This document shows, one piece after another, positions 52,081 to 60,042 of a stretch of DNA of 64,000 bases. The first letter of the stretch is position 1. Every line of letters starts with the position of its first letter. The notes under the pieces are model-generated. The model was not told the origin of the DNA. It did no database searches and worked only from the letters and a program-made list of their open reading frames with translations. The DNA comes from Staphylococcus sp. ACRSN (GTDB taxonomy: Bacteria > Bacillota > Bacilli > Staphylococcales > Staphylococcaceae), in contig NZ_JAKRNS010000002.1 of assembly GCF_022346615.1 (NCBI RefSeq), positions 1 through 64,000 of the forward strand, written 5' to 3'. A program made the translations under genes and the position numbers.

Positions 52081-52626
52081 ATGAAACATTATTATTTTAA
52101 AGAAAACTTTTTTAGTGCTTCTAAATCTGCAATTGATGTATATGATGAACAAGAAAACGCTGTATTCTCACTTAGATTATTTTACACATCAACAACACAA
52201 GAGGCATTTTCATTGTTTGGACATCAGAAACATAATTATGAAATCACGGATGGACAAGATACGTATCGTATAATTCAAGAAAAAACAGTTAGTGGAACAA
52301 TAAAAACACCGTTTAAAACGGTATGGCAAGTAGAGAAAAATGGTAATGTGATTGGAATGTTCCGCACAAAATTTGGAATGAAGCCAACAATGCTATTTGA
52401 AGGTAGCAAGGGTGACGTATTAAAGTTTCAATCTGGATTTATTTCTCGTAGTGTAAAAGTTATTGAAGGAAATAGTGAAATTATGCAAACTAAGTCGGAA
52501 CGCTTTAAAATTGCATCGCAACATGACATTGCCATTGTAAATGAAACATATCATCCAGCAATGCTCATTTTATTATTTCAAGCATTTTATGAATACCAAG
52601 AAAATCAAAGAAAACAGTCTAATTAG
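52081..52626 (+). CDS. LURP-one/tubby C-terminal-like protein
   Basis: A 181-residue cytoplasmic protein rich in beta-strands. The opening MKHYYFKENFFSASKSAIDVYDEQ, short repeated strand-turn units and a hydrophobic C-terminal helix (AMLILLFQAFYEYQ) resemble the LURP-one-related (tubby-like barrel, YxjI) family. Members are proposed membrane- or lipid-associated scaffolds, and no enzymatic role is established. AGGGAG lies about eight bases before the ATG. It is followed by an intergenic region with a short peptide gene. Confidence 0.65.
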   Translation: MKHYYFKENFFSASKSAIDVYDEQENAVFSLRLFYTSTTQEAFSLFGHQKHNYEITDGQDTYRIIQEKTVSGTIKTPFKTVWQVEKNGNVIGMFRTKFGMKPTMLFEGSKGDVLKFQSGFISRSVKVIEGNSEIMQTKSERFKIASQHDIAIVNETYHPAMLILLFQAFYEYQENQRKQSN

Positions 52627-52936
52627 AATGTGTTTATGTTGGAAAAGGCTTAATATTATTAAGCCGAAGGAAATAAAGATTACAACGAAGTAACTTCATT
52701 GTAAATAAAATAATTTTTTTAAAAAATAAGATTAAAAGGAAATGCTTAGGGAATGTAATTATCGACATCCTATTTATAGTATATGGTTTTTATGAATTTA
52801 TAACTTTTATAATATTAGGATTTATATTTTAAATGCTTAGATTATAATGCCACAAATTCAAAAATTACATAGTATATGTAGACTATTTATAACTATAACT
52901 AGGCGGTTTATTTTTTTAATAAGGGGAGGTAATCAA
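52627..52936. other. Gap upstream of the short peptide gene
   Basis: AT-rich, no conserved gene seen. TATAAT occurs at 52843-52848 without a good -35. It may act as the promoter and 5' leader of the 21-residue peptide gene. Confidence 0.4.
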
Positions 52937-53002
52937 ATGACTGATACAGCTATGCCATTATTATTAAAAGTGATTGATTTATTAGCGAAGATTTATGGTT
53001 AA
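52937..53002 (+). CDS. 21-residue amphipathic peptide, phenol-soluble-modulin-like candidate
   Basis: A 22-codon frame from ATG 52937 to TAA, with AAGGGGAGGT about seven bases upstream and a strong intrinsic terminator 15 bases downstream. The peptide starts MTDTAM and continues PLLLKVIDLLAKIYG. Charged residues K11, D14 and K18 fall on one face of a helix, and Leu, Ile and Val on the other. Size, lack of signal peptide and helix design resemble alpha-type phenol-soluble modulins. I do not recognise the exact sequence. A type I toxin or a sensing peptide is another possibility. Confidence 0.6.
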   Translation: MTDTAMPLLLKVIDLLAKIYG

Positions 53003-53016
53003 TTTTAATAACAAGT

Positions 53017-53053
53017 AAAGGAGGCCGAGAAATAAATCTCGACCTCCTTTTTA
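53017..53053 (+). terminator. Terminator after the short peptide gene
   Basis: AAAGGAGGCCGAGA pairs with TCTCGACCTCCTTT (one mismatch) around a six-base loop, with a T-run. It also faces the convergent acetyltransferase gene. Confidence 0.9.
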
Positions 53054-53068
53054 ATGCAAATAAATTAA

Positions 53069-53347
53069 TTAACCTGCGTATACATCTTGATACTCTAAAT
53101 GTTTTTCAATGACGTTTTTTGCGAAGGGACAAGAGGCTACAATGCTTAAATCATTTTCACGAGCATATTCCACAACGCTTTCTACCAACTTAGAACCTAT
53201 ACCTTGTCCGCCCATTTCGTCAGGTACACCTGTATGATTAATGTCAATTTGCTTGTCATCTACTTTATTGAACGTGATTTCTGCTTGAGGGTTATTTTCA
53301 TCATTACCGATATAGAATTTATTAGTGCCTTGTTTAATTTCAGCCAT
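53069..53347 (-). CDS. Small GNAT-family acetyltransferase, YidJ-type
   Basis: A 92-residue minimal N-acetyltransferase (Gcn5-like, DUF4865/YidJ type). TGVPDEMGGQGIGSKLVESVVEYA (about 43-66) is the acetyl-CoA-binding helix region. The ATG at 53347 has GAGGAGG eight bases upstream; the frame extends five codons further but without need. The very short length is usual for this subgroup. The substrate is unknown, and it is convergent with the peptide gene. Confidence 0.8.
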   Translation of the reverse strand: MAEIKQGTNKFYIGNDENNPQAEITFNKVDDKQIDINHTGVPDEMGGQGIGSKLVESVVEYARENDLSIVASCPFAKNVIEKHLEYQDVYAG

Positions 53348-53503
53348 TTTTATCCTCCTCAAATAAGTTTATATTTAATAAATAGCACGTTTTGATGTTT
53401 GATAAACAATTTGTTTTAATTAGAAGATTTAAAGTAAGTATTTTGAAAAATTTTAAGAAATTAAAAATAGTCATTGAAATATCTAGAAAATAAGTTTATA
53501 GTT

Positions 53504-53524
53504 TGAACGTAATAATTTCGATTT
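53504..53524. promoter_or_regulatory. Zur-box-like operator next to the zinc-binding lipoprotein gene
   Basis: TGAACGTAATAATTTCGATTT matches the staphylococcal Zur consensus AAATCGTAATNATTACGATTT at 16 of 20 specified bases. It abuts the GGAGG ribosome site of the lipoprotein gene, so zinc-bound Zur could block its expression. Confidence 0.7.
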
Positions 53525-53537
53525 GGAGGCGTGTGCT

Positions 53538-54506
53538 TTGCAGAAAAGTTTGAAATATATAGTGCTTATTGCCTTAGTAATGTTATTAAGTGCTTGTGGC
53601 AATCTTGATAAAGATAAGAAAAAAGATGTAAGCAGTAAGAATAAATTAGAAATTTATACTACTGCATATGCTTTTCAAAATTTAACAGAACAAATGGGTG
53701 GTAAATATGTTGATGTAAAATCAATTTACCCAGCTGGTGCAGATATTCACTCATTCGAACCTACTCAAAAGGATATGATAAAAATTTCGAAGGGCGATTT
53801 ATTTATCTATTCCAGTGATGAAATGGATCCAGTAGCAAAAAAAATTGCTAAGTCGATTAATAATAAAGACTTAAAATTACCTTTAGCAGATAAATTAAAC
53901 AAGAATGATGTTCTTGCGGGAGAAGAACACGAACATGAGCATGAAGGTGAATCACATGATGAACATGAGCATGCAGAAGGTAGCAAAGACCCCCACGTAT
54001 GGTTAGATCCAGTGCTAGATAAAAAATTTGCTAAAGAAATCAAGGAAACTTTAATTAAAAAAGATCCAAAACATAAAAAATATTATGAAAGTAATTATAA
54101 AAAAGTAACTAAAGATATCGAAAATGTTGATTCACAATTAAAAACGATTACTAAGAATCCAAAAAGAGATACTGTTGTAATCTCACATGATTCAATTGGT
54201 TATTTAGCGAAACGTTATGGCTTTAAACAAGAAGGTGTAACAGGAATGAACAATGAAGAACCTACGCAAAAACAATTAATGAAAATCGTTAATAATATCA
54301 AAGATACAAAGCAGCCCTATGTCTTATATGAACAAAACATTTCATCTAAGGTGACGGATGTTATTAAGAAAGAAACAAACACGACACCAGTAAGTTTCCA
54401 CAATATGGCTACATTAACTAAAGAAGATAAACAGAAAAAAGATATTTCTTATCAATCATTAATGAAAAAGAATATTAAAGCACTAGACAAAGCTTTGAAT
54501 AAATAA
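53538..54506 (+). CDS. Zinc ABC transporter substrate-binding lipoprotein, AdcA/ZnuA-type
   Basis: A 322-residue extracellular lipoprotein. The signal peptide ends in the lipobox LLSAC (Cys about 20). The cluster-A-I solute-binding fold follows, with metal-ligand histidines in ADIHSFEP and DPHVWLDP and acidic EPTQKQL. A His/Glu/Asp-rich loop of about 25 residues (EHEHEHEGES, then DEHEHAEG; about 125-150) is typical of zinc carriers. The TTG at 53538 is eight bases after GGAGG. It lacks a C-terminal ZinT domain, unlike longer AdcA proteins, and no permease or ATPase gene is adjacent. Confidence 0.87.
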   Translation: MQKSLKYIVLIALVMLLSACGNLDKDKKKDVSSKNKLEIYTTAYAFQNLTEQMGGKYVDVKSIYPAGADIHSFEPTQKDMIKISKGDLFIYSSDEMDPVAKKIAKSINNKDLKLPLADKLNKNDVLAGEEHEHEHEGESHDEHEHAEGSKDPHVWLDPVLDKKFAKEIKETLIKKDPKHKKYYESNYKKVTKDIENVDSQLKTITKNPKRDTVVISHDSIGYLAKRYGFKQEGVTGMNNEEPTQKQLMKIVNNIKDTKQPYVLYEQNISSKVTDVIKKETNTTPVSFHNMATLTKEDKQKKDISYQSLMKKNIKALDKALNK

Positions 54507-54525
54507 AATTTAGAATATATTAATT

Positions 54526-54563
54526 AATCAGACCAAGTAGACTTTTTCTACTTGGTCTGATTT
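54526..54563 (+). terminator. Terminator after the zinc-binding lipoprotein gene
   Basis: AATCAGACCAAGTAG pairs with CTACTTGGTCTGATT around TTTTT-containing loop and T-tract. Confidence 0.9.
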
Positions 54564-54576
54564 CATATAAAAAAGT

Positions 54577-54614
54577 AACTCTGAACTTATCCATATATGG
54601 AAAAGCTCAGAGTT
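54577..54614 (-). terminator. Terminator after the aldehyde dehydrogenase gene
   Basis: On the minus strand AACTCTGAGCTT pairs with AAGTTCAGAGTT, followed by ACTTTTTT. Confidence 0.85.
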
Positions 54615-54629
54615 ATGTTATTATGCTTG

Positions 54630-56054
54630 CTAATCATATCTAATATATGAAACAGTTGTATTGTAGTACTCTTCGAAACCATGAATACCATCAGCTCCAC
54701 CTAGACCAGATTCTCTCCAGCCAGCATGATAACCATTAACGACTTCCTCAGCTTCACAATTAGCGTAAACTTCACCGAATTTTAATTCTTCAGTTGCTTG
54801 CATAATTTGCTTTAAGTTTTCTGAGAAGATATATGATGATAAGCCAGCATTAGTGTTGTTTGCTTCTGCAATTGCTTTGTCGAAATCTTCATATTCAATA
54901 ATTGGAATAACAGGACCAAATATTTCTTCTTTAAATGCAGTGTCAGTAGTTTGAATATTATCTAATATTGTTGGTTCATAAAAGAACCCTGAGCTATTGA
55001 TTTTATTACCACCAGTCACTAACGTAGCCCCATTATTAACTGCACTTTTCACTTTTTCATCAATACTGTCTAATTGTTGTTGGTTAATAATTGCACCATA
55101 GTCAGTATTATCATCAAATGGGTCTCCAACAGTTAATTGTTCCATTTTAGATTTAAGTTTAGATACAAATGCTTCGTGTACTTCTTTGTGCACAAAAACC
55201 CGTTCAGGGCAGGTACAAACTTGTCCTGCATTATTGATTCTAGCAGTTACAACATAATTTACTGCTTTATCAATATCGGCGTGTTCAGTGACTAAGACAG
55301 GTGCATTACCACCAAGTTCTAAATTGACTTTCTTAACTGTATTGGCACTTTCTGCGTAAACGGATTTACCGGCTTTCATACTACCTGTTAGAGAAATAAG
55401 TTGGATGTCAGGGTGTTGAGACAACTGTGTTCCGACTGTTTGACCAGTGCCCGGTACAATTTGAATTAACCCTGCTGGAATTGTAGAATCACGTAACAAT
55501 TCAGCAAGTTTAAGTGTAATTAAGGTTGTTTCTTCACTTGGTTTTATAACAGCTGAACAACCAGTAATTACGGCAGGAATGATTTTTCTCATCAATACTA
55601 GTATGGGTGCATTCCATGGTACAATTCCTGCTGTTACACCAATAGGCTTTTTAGTAAGCAATATGGTTTCATTTTCTCTGCTGTTTTGTAAGACTTCGCC
55701 TTTATTTGAAAAACTTAGGCTAGTCATATAATCAATAAAATGAATGGCTTTATCTATTTCTCCTTTAGCAGATGCTAATGTTTTACCTTGTTCTTTAACA
55801 TATAACTCAGCTAAGGTGTCTTTATGTTTTTCCAATAAAGGTATTAGTAATTTAACATGTTCGGCACGTTTCGGTTGAGGTACCTTTTCCCATTCTAATT
55901 GTGCTTGTTTAGATTTTTCTATAGCATCATTAACTTCTTCTTGTGTGGCAAAAGTGATTGTATCTATTTTCTCACCTGTTGCCGGATTAATAACGTCCAT
56001 TGTGTCTTGTGATTGACTTTCTATAAATTCATTATTTACGAATAATTTATTCAA
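54630..56054 (-). CDS. aldA: NAD-dependent aldehyde dehydrogenase, lactaldehyde dehydrogenase-like
   Basis: A 474-residue cytoplasmic enzyme oxidising aldehydes to acids. The catalytic cysteine is in NNAGQVCTCPERVFV (about 275-290), resembling the AldA GQVC-CAERV pattern, and the general-base glutamate in VNLELGGNAP (about 245). NAD-binding GSMKAGKSVY is near 222. The TTG at 56054 has GGAGG seven bases upstream; in-frame codons before it are inside the ribosome site. It lies next to but divergent from mhqR. Lactaldehyde is a guess, since many AldA-like enzymes have broad substrates. Confidence 0.78.
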   Translation of the reverse strand: MNKLFVNNEFIESQSQDTMDVINPATGEKIDTITFATQEEVNDAIEKSKQAQLEWEKVPQPKRAEHVKLLIPLLEKHKDTLAELYVKEQGKTLASAKGEIDKAIHFIDYMTSLSFSNKGEVLQNSRENETILLTKKPIGVTAGIVPWNAPILVLMRKIIPAVITGCSAVIKPSEETTLITLKLAELLRDSTIPAGLIQIVPGTGQTVGTQLSQHPDIQLISLTGSMKAGKSVYAESANTVKKVNLELGGNAPVLVTEHADIDKAVNYVVTARINNAGQVCTCPERVFVHKEVHEAFVSKLKSKMEQLTVGDPFDDNTDYGAIINQQQLDSIDEKVKSAVNNGATLVTGGNKINSSGFFYEPTILDNIQTTDTAFKEEIFGPVIPIIEYEDFDKAIAEANNTNAGLSSYIFSENLKQIMQATEELKFGEVYANCEAEEVVNGYHAGWRESGLGGADGIHGFEEYYNTTVSYIRYD

Positions 56055-56218
56055 AATTGACACCTCCACGATATACTTCTACCACATATATAGGATATGA
56101 AAACGAAAGAATTTATTTTCAAAATCACTATACTGTTTATTTTAAAAAATAAATAGTATGCATAAAGGCTTTCAAATAGCCATTATTGCACATAAGTATA
56201 TTTTTTATACTCAAACTG

Positions 56219-56265
56219 TTGACTTCTATATGGAACGGCGTTACAATTATCTCGAAATCGAAATA
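56219..56265 (+). promoter_or_regulatory. mhqR promoter with MhqR operator
   Basis: TTGACT (56219-56224), a 17-base spacer and TACAAT (56242-56247) form a promoter. The 18-base site TATCTCGAAATCGAAATA (56248-56265) begins at the next base. It corresponds to the known MhqR operator TATCTCGAATTCGAGATA with few changes. MhqR should repress its own promoter until quinones inactivate it. Confidence 0.88.
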
Positions 56266-56285
56266 AATTGAAAGTTGGTGATGTG

Positions 56286-56720
56286 ATGGAACGAACGACA
56301 GAGTCATTAAATGCATTTATTGGATTAAATAGAACAACGGATCATTTAGAACAGATTGTAAGAAAAGATGTTCAACGTTATGGTTTAAATGTTACTGAAT
56401 TTGCAGTATTAGAACTACTATATAGTAAAGGTGAACAACCTATTCAGAAAATAGGTGAGCGTGTACTTATCGCAAGTAGTAGTATCACTTATGTAGTAGA
56501 TAAGCTAGTTGAGAAAGGCTATGTTGAAAGAAGGCGTGATCAACAAGATAAACGTGTTACTAAAGCAGTAATAACGGAACAAGGTCACAAAATGATGGCA
56601 AGTATTTTTCCAGAACATGCTGAAACGCTCACATCAACCTTTTCAGTATTAACTGACGAAGAACTAGAAATCTTGCAACGCGCGTTAAAGAAATTAAGTG
56701 CTCAATCTACAGAGGATTAA
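56286..56720 (+). CDS. mhqR: MarR-family quinone-sensing repressor MhqR
   Basis: A 144-residue winged-helix repressor. The sequence [20 protein letters not shown] and [15 protein letters not shown] followed by [22 protein letters not shown] matches B. subtilis MhqR strongly from memory. The ATG at 56286 is the family start; an in-frame TTG at 56268 would add six residues. It controls quinone detoxification genes by binding operators before itself and before the next gene (56745-56762). The mhq genes here form one cluster. Confidence 0.92.
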   Translation: MERTTESLNAFIGLNRTTDHLEQIVRKDVQRYGLNVTEFAVLELLYSKGEQPIQKIGERVLIASSSITYVVDKLVEKGYVERRRDQQDKRVTKAVITEQGHKMMASIFPEHAETLTSTFSVLTDEELEILQRALKKLSAQSTED

Positions 56721-56744
56721 AGCACTTAAAATTTTAAATAAAAT

Positions 56745-56762
56745 TACTTCGAAATCGAGATA
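56745..56762 (+). promoter_or_regulatory. Second MhqR operator, before the dioxygenase genes
   Basis: TACTTCGAAATCGAGATA resembles the operator ahead of mhqR and the MhqR consensus. It lies 22 bases before the first dioxygenase ATG. Confidence 0.8.
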
Positions 56763-56784
56763 AATTCAAGGAGAGTGTTTAATT

Positions 56785-57741
56785 ATGACAAACAATCAAT
56801 TATTAGGAATCCACCATGTTACAGCAATTACAGATGATGCTGAAAGAAATTATAAATTTTTTACTGATGTACTAGGAATGAGACTTGTTAAAAAAACAGT
56901 GAATCAAGATGATATATATACGTATCATACTTTCTTTGCAGACGATGAAGGTTCACCAGGTACAGACATGACATTCTTTGATTTTCCAAATATACCGAAA
57001 GGCAAATCTGGTACAAATTCAATTACAAGACCTTCCTTTAGAGTCCCAGATGATGCAGCATTAAGCTATTATGAACAACGTTTTGATGAGTATGGTGTGA
57101 AACATGAAGGCATTCAAACTTTATTTAATAAAAAAGTCCTTCCTTTTGAAGAATCAGATGGACAAAAATATCAACTTGTATCAGATGAAAATAACAGTGG
57201 TGTAGCTCCAGGCAAACCTTGGTTAAACGGACCAGTACCAACTGATAAAGCAATTTATGGATTAGGACCTATTGAAATTACAGTGAGTTATTTTGAAGAT
57301 TTCAAAAAAATATTAGAACAAATATACGGAATGAAAGCAATCGTTGAAGAACAAAATGTCGCTTTATTAGAAGTAGGAGATGGTGGTAATGGTGGCCAAG
57401 TTATCTTGAGAGAAGATACAACTAGTAATGAAGCGGTACAAGGATACGGTGAAGTTCATCATGTTTCATTTAGATTGAAAGACCATGAAGCAATTGCACA
57501 ATGGGAACAAAAATATAAAGAAGTGGGAATTGGTAATTCAGGATTAGTAGATCGATTTTACTTTGAAGCATTATATGCTCGAATTGGTCATATATTGATT
57601 GAAGTTTCTACTGATGGACCTGGATTTATGGGTGACGAACCTTATGAAACACTTGGAGAAAATCTATCACTACCACCATTTTTAGAAAACCAACGTGATT
57701 ATATAGAATCAGAAATTAGACCATTTAATACTAAACGCTAA
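56785..57741 (+). CDS. mhqO: Ring-cleavage (VOC) dioxygenase, MhqO/MhqE family, first copy
   Basis: A 318-residue protein with two vicinal-oxygen-chelate modules. The first motif LGIHHVTAITDDAERNYKFF has an iron-ligand histidine (about 9-10), VHHVSFRL (about 225-232) the second and the C-terminal HILIEVSTDGPGF the glutamate. In Bacillus and S. aureus such enzymes open hydroquinone rings under MhqR control. CAAGGAGAG precedes the ATG. It is followed 33 bases later by a paralogue. Assignment to MhqO or MhqE is not possible from the sequence alone. Confidence 0.88.
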   Translation: MTNNQLLGIHHVTAITDDAERNYKFFTDVLGMRLVKKTVNQDDIYTYHTFFADDEGSPGTDMTFFDFPNIPKGKSGTNSITRPSFRVPDDAALSYYEQRFDEYGVKHEGIQTLFNKKVLPFEESDGQKYQLVSDENNSGVAPGKPWLNGPVPTDKAIYGLGPIEITVSYFEDFKKILEQIYGMKAIVEEQNVALLEVGDGGNGGQVILREDTTSNEAVQGYGEVHHVSFRLKDHEAIAQWEQKYKEVGIGNSGLVDRFYFEALYARIGHILIEVSTDGPGFMGDEPYETLGENLSLPPFLENQRDYIESEIRPFNTKR

Positions 57742-57774
57742 AGAAAAAGTGAAACGCAAAGAGGAGTGTAGGCT

Positions 57775-58671
57775 ATGGAAGCAATACAACATATTCATCA
57801 CATTTCAGCAATTGTTGGTAATCCAGAAGAAAACATTGCATTTTACAGAGATGTTTTAAATTTGAAATTAATTAAAAAGACAGTGAATTTTGATGATCCG
57901 AGTACGTATCATTTATATTTTTCAAATAATAATGTAGATAATGGTACGATATTAACATTCTTTAATTGGCCAAATGAACATGTAGGACGTTCCGGAACAG
58001 GACAAGTTGGTACTATTGCTTTTAGAATACCTAAGGGTAAGCTAGAGGTGTGGGAGCGTCATTTAAAAAGACATGATATAACAGTTGAAGTTACAACATT
58101 GTTTGGGCAAGAAACGATACAATTTAAAGACGTGCACGGTTTATCACTCGCTCTTGTTGAAGATGATAAAGCATCAACTGGTAACGACATTATAGGTTTC
58201 CATGGTGTGACGATGTTGACTGAGAATCCAGTAGCTACAGCTTCAACTTTAGTAGATGATATGGGATTAGAACAAATTGATGAAGATGCAGCATATATTC
58301 ATTTAGCAACTATAGGTGACTGGCGTCATCATGTCATGGTAAAAAAAGAGGGACCTGAAAATCGTGTTCGCTTCGGTGTGGGTGTTGTACATCATATTGC
58401 ATGGTCTGTTCCAAACGATAAAGCACATAGTGCATGGCAAGCAAAAATGATTGGTAAAGGTTATCATGTTACTGAAGTGAAAGATCGTAATTACTTTAAA
58501 GCGATATATATGCGTGAACTTGGTGGTATTATCTTTGAATTTGCAACTGAGGGTCCAGGTTTTACAGTCGATGAACCGTTTGACAAATTAGGTGAGCGAT
58601 TAATGATTCCACCACAATTTGAAGATAACAGAGAGTCGTTATTACGCCAATTACCACCAATTCGAATTTAA
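57775..58671 (+). CDS. mhqE: Ring-cleavage (VOC) dioxygenase, MhqE family, second copy
   Basis: A 298-residue paralogue of the preceding protein with the same two-module layout. Ligands fall in HHISAIVGNPEENIAFYRDV (about 7-26), VVHHIAWSVP (about 203-212) and IIFEFATEGPGFTVDEP. It is shorter, and identity to the first copy is moderate by eye, so it is an old duplication rather than a recent one. AGAGGAG precedes the ATG. It probably works with MhqD in quinone removal. Confidence 0.87.
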   Translation: MEAIQHIHHISAIVGNPEENIAFYRDVLNLKLIKKTVNFDDPSTYHLYFSNNNVDNGTILTFFNWPNEHVGRSGTGQVGTIAFRIPKGKLEVWERHLKRHDITVEVTTLFGQETIQFKDVHGLSLALVEDDKASTGNDIIGFHGVTMLTENPVATASTLVDDMGLEQIDEDAAYIHLATIGDWRHHVMVKKEGPENRVRFGVGVVHHIAWSVPNDKAHSAWQAKMIGKGYHVTEVKDRNYFKAIYMRELGGIIFEFATEGPGFTVDEPFDKLGERLMIPPQFEDNRESLLRQLPPIRI

Positions 58672-58716
58672 TATGTGATTAACAAATAAGCTTAATTTGA
58701 AGGGAAGATGATATGG

Positions 58717-59313
58717 ATGGAACATATTTTTAAACAAGGTAAGCCTAATGCACCTACGTTCATTTTATTACATGGTACTGGTGGCGATGAAAATGATTTA
58801 ATCCCGTTAGCTTCAGCATTAAATGCAGATTATAATGTATTGAGTATTCGCGGTGAAGTTTCAGAAAATGGTATGAATCGTTTCTTTAAACGTCATGGCG
58901 AGGGTCAATATGATGTTGAAGATTTAAAATATAGAACTACGCGATTAGCTAATTTTATTAAAGAAGCCGCTAAAGAGTATGATTTTGATGTAGAACAATC
59001 CATTCCGGTTGGTTTTTCAAATGGTTCAAATATTGCAATTAGCATGATATTAAATGAATCGATATCATTTAAGGCAGCATTGTTGTATGCTCCATTATAT
59101 CCATTAGATATAATGAATGAGAAAGATTTAAGTCATATGAAAGTGTTGCTTTCAATGGGGGAAAGAGATCCAATTGTAACAATGGAAGCAAGTAAACATG
59201 TTATATCATTATTTAAACAAACTGGTGCAGATGTTACTGAAGTATGGGTGAACAGTCACGAACTAACACAAACAGGTGTTATAGCTGGTCAGAAAGTAAT
59301 TATGCAAAGTTAA
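58717..59313 (+). CDS. mhqD: Quinone-response carboxylesterase MhqD
   Basis: A 198-residue alpha/beta hydrolase. The oxyanion motif LLHGTGGDENDL (about 16-27), nucleophile elbow VGFSNGSNIA (about 101-110), the aspartate near GERDPIV and the histidine in NSHELTQ (about 184-186) form the catalytic set. It matches the B. subtilis MhqD phospholipase/carboxylesterase family. The ATG at 58717 is preferred to 58708, which is too close to AAGGGA. It closes the mhq operon, ending at a hairpin. Confidence 0.9.
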   Translation: MEHIFKQGKPNAPTFILLHGTGGDENDLIPLASALNADYNVLSIRGEVSENGMNRFFKRHGEGQYDVEDLKYRTTRLANFIKEAAKEYDFDVEQSIPVGFSNGSNIAISMILNESISFKAALLYAPLYPLDIMNEKDLSHMKVLLSMGERDPIVTMEASKHVISLFKQTGADVTEVWVNSHELTQTGVIAGQKVIMQS

Positions 59314-59326
59314 ATAGCTAGTGAAG

Positions 59327-59378
59327 TTGCACAAACAGCATCTAAGTATAGTAGATGCGTTGTTTGTGCAATTTTTTT
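59327..59378 (+). terminator. Terminator after mhqD
   Basis: TTGCACAAACA and GCATCTA pair with TAGATGC and TTGTTTGTGCAA, followed by T7. Confidence 0.92.
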
Positions 59379-59481
59379 GGTATTTAGCTATTACTATATA
59401 ATTCAAAGTTTCGTAATTCTATTTTAAGTTGGATATAGTTTAATATAGAGTAAATATGTTTGAATTAAAGGAGTACATGAC

Positions 59482-60042
59482 ATGACAAAAAATAGTGCAT
59501 TAATTGTAATGGATATGCAAAATGGAATTGTGAACGGTATAGAGCAAAATGAAGCGGTAATTAAAGCGAATCAACAGGCAATAGCTGCTGCACGCGCTCA
59601 TAACGTTCCAGTTATTTTCGTTAGAGTCGCATTTACAGGTGATTACCTAGAAGTTTCTGAGAATAATAAAATGTTTTCACAATTTAAGGCGAGTGGTCAA
59701 CCGATGTCTAAGTCGGATTCATCTACACAAATCATTGATGAATTACAATTACAATCAACGGACCCTGTTGTCGTAAAGCATCGATTAAGTGCTTTTACGG
59801 GTAGTAATTTGGAAGTGTTGCTACGTGATATGAATATTGAGCATATTGTATTGTCAGGTGTCAGTACGAGTGGTGTCGTATTATCAACAGCAGTTGAAGC
59901 AGCAGATAAAGATTATAAAATCACATTATTAAAAGATGCAGTCACAGATAATGATCAAGCTAAGCATCAATTTTTACTTGAGCAGATATTAACAAGATAT
60001 GCAGCAATTGAATCGACAGCAACTTGGTCTAATAATTTATAA
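59482..60042 (+). CDS. Isochorismatase-fold hydrolase lacking the catalytic cysteine
   Basis: A 186-residue protein of the cysteine hydrolase/isochorismatase superfamily. The aspartate is in VMDMQNGIV (D11) and the lysine in VVKHRLSAFTGSNLEVLL (about 91-108). The nucleophile position reads SGVSTSGVVLSTA, with valine where cysteine is usual. That version occurs in a described subgroup of this superfamily, so the protein may be a non-cysteine hydrolase or non-enzymatic. AAAGGAG precedes the ATG. It is followed by repeat copy C. Confidence 0.85.
   Translation: MTKNSALIVMDMQNGIVNGIEQNEAVIKANQQAIAAARAHNVPVIFVRVAFTGDYLEVSENNKMFSQFKASGQPMSKSDSSTQIIDELQLQSTDPVVVKHRLSAFTGSNLEVLLRDMNIEHIVLSGVSTSGVVLSTAVEAADKDYKITLLKDAVTDNDQAKHQFLLEQILTRYAAIESTATWSNNL

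Noticed and set aside
53538..54506. Manganese/iron-binding role for the lipoprotein (MntC/SitA-like)
   Set aside because: The long His-rich loop and the Zur-like box favour zinc.
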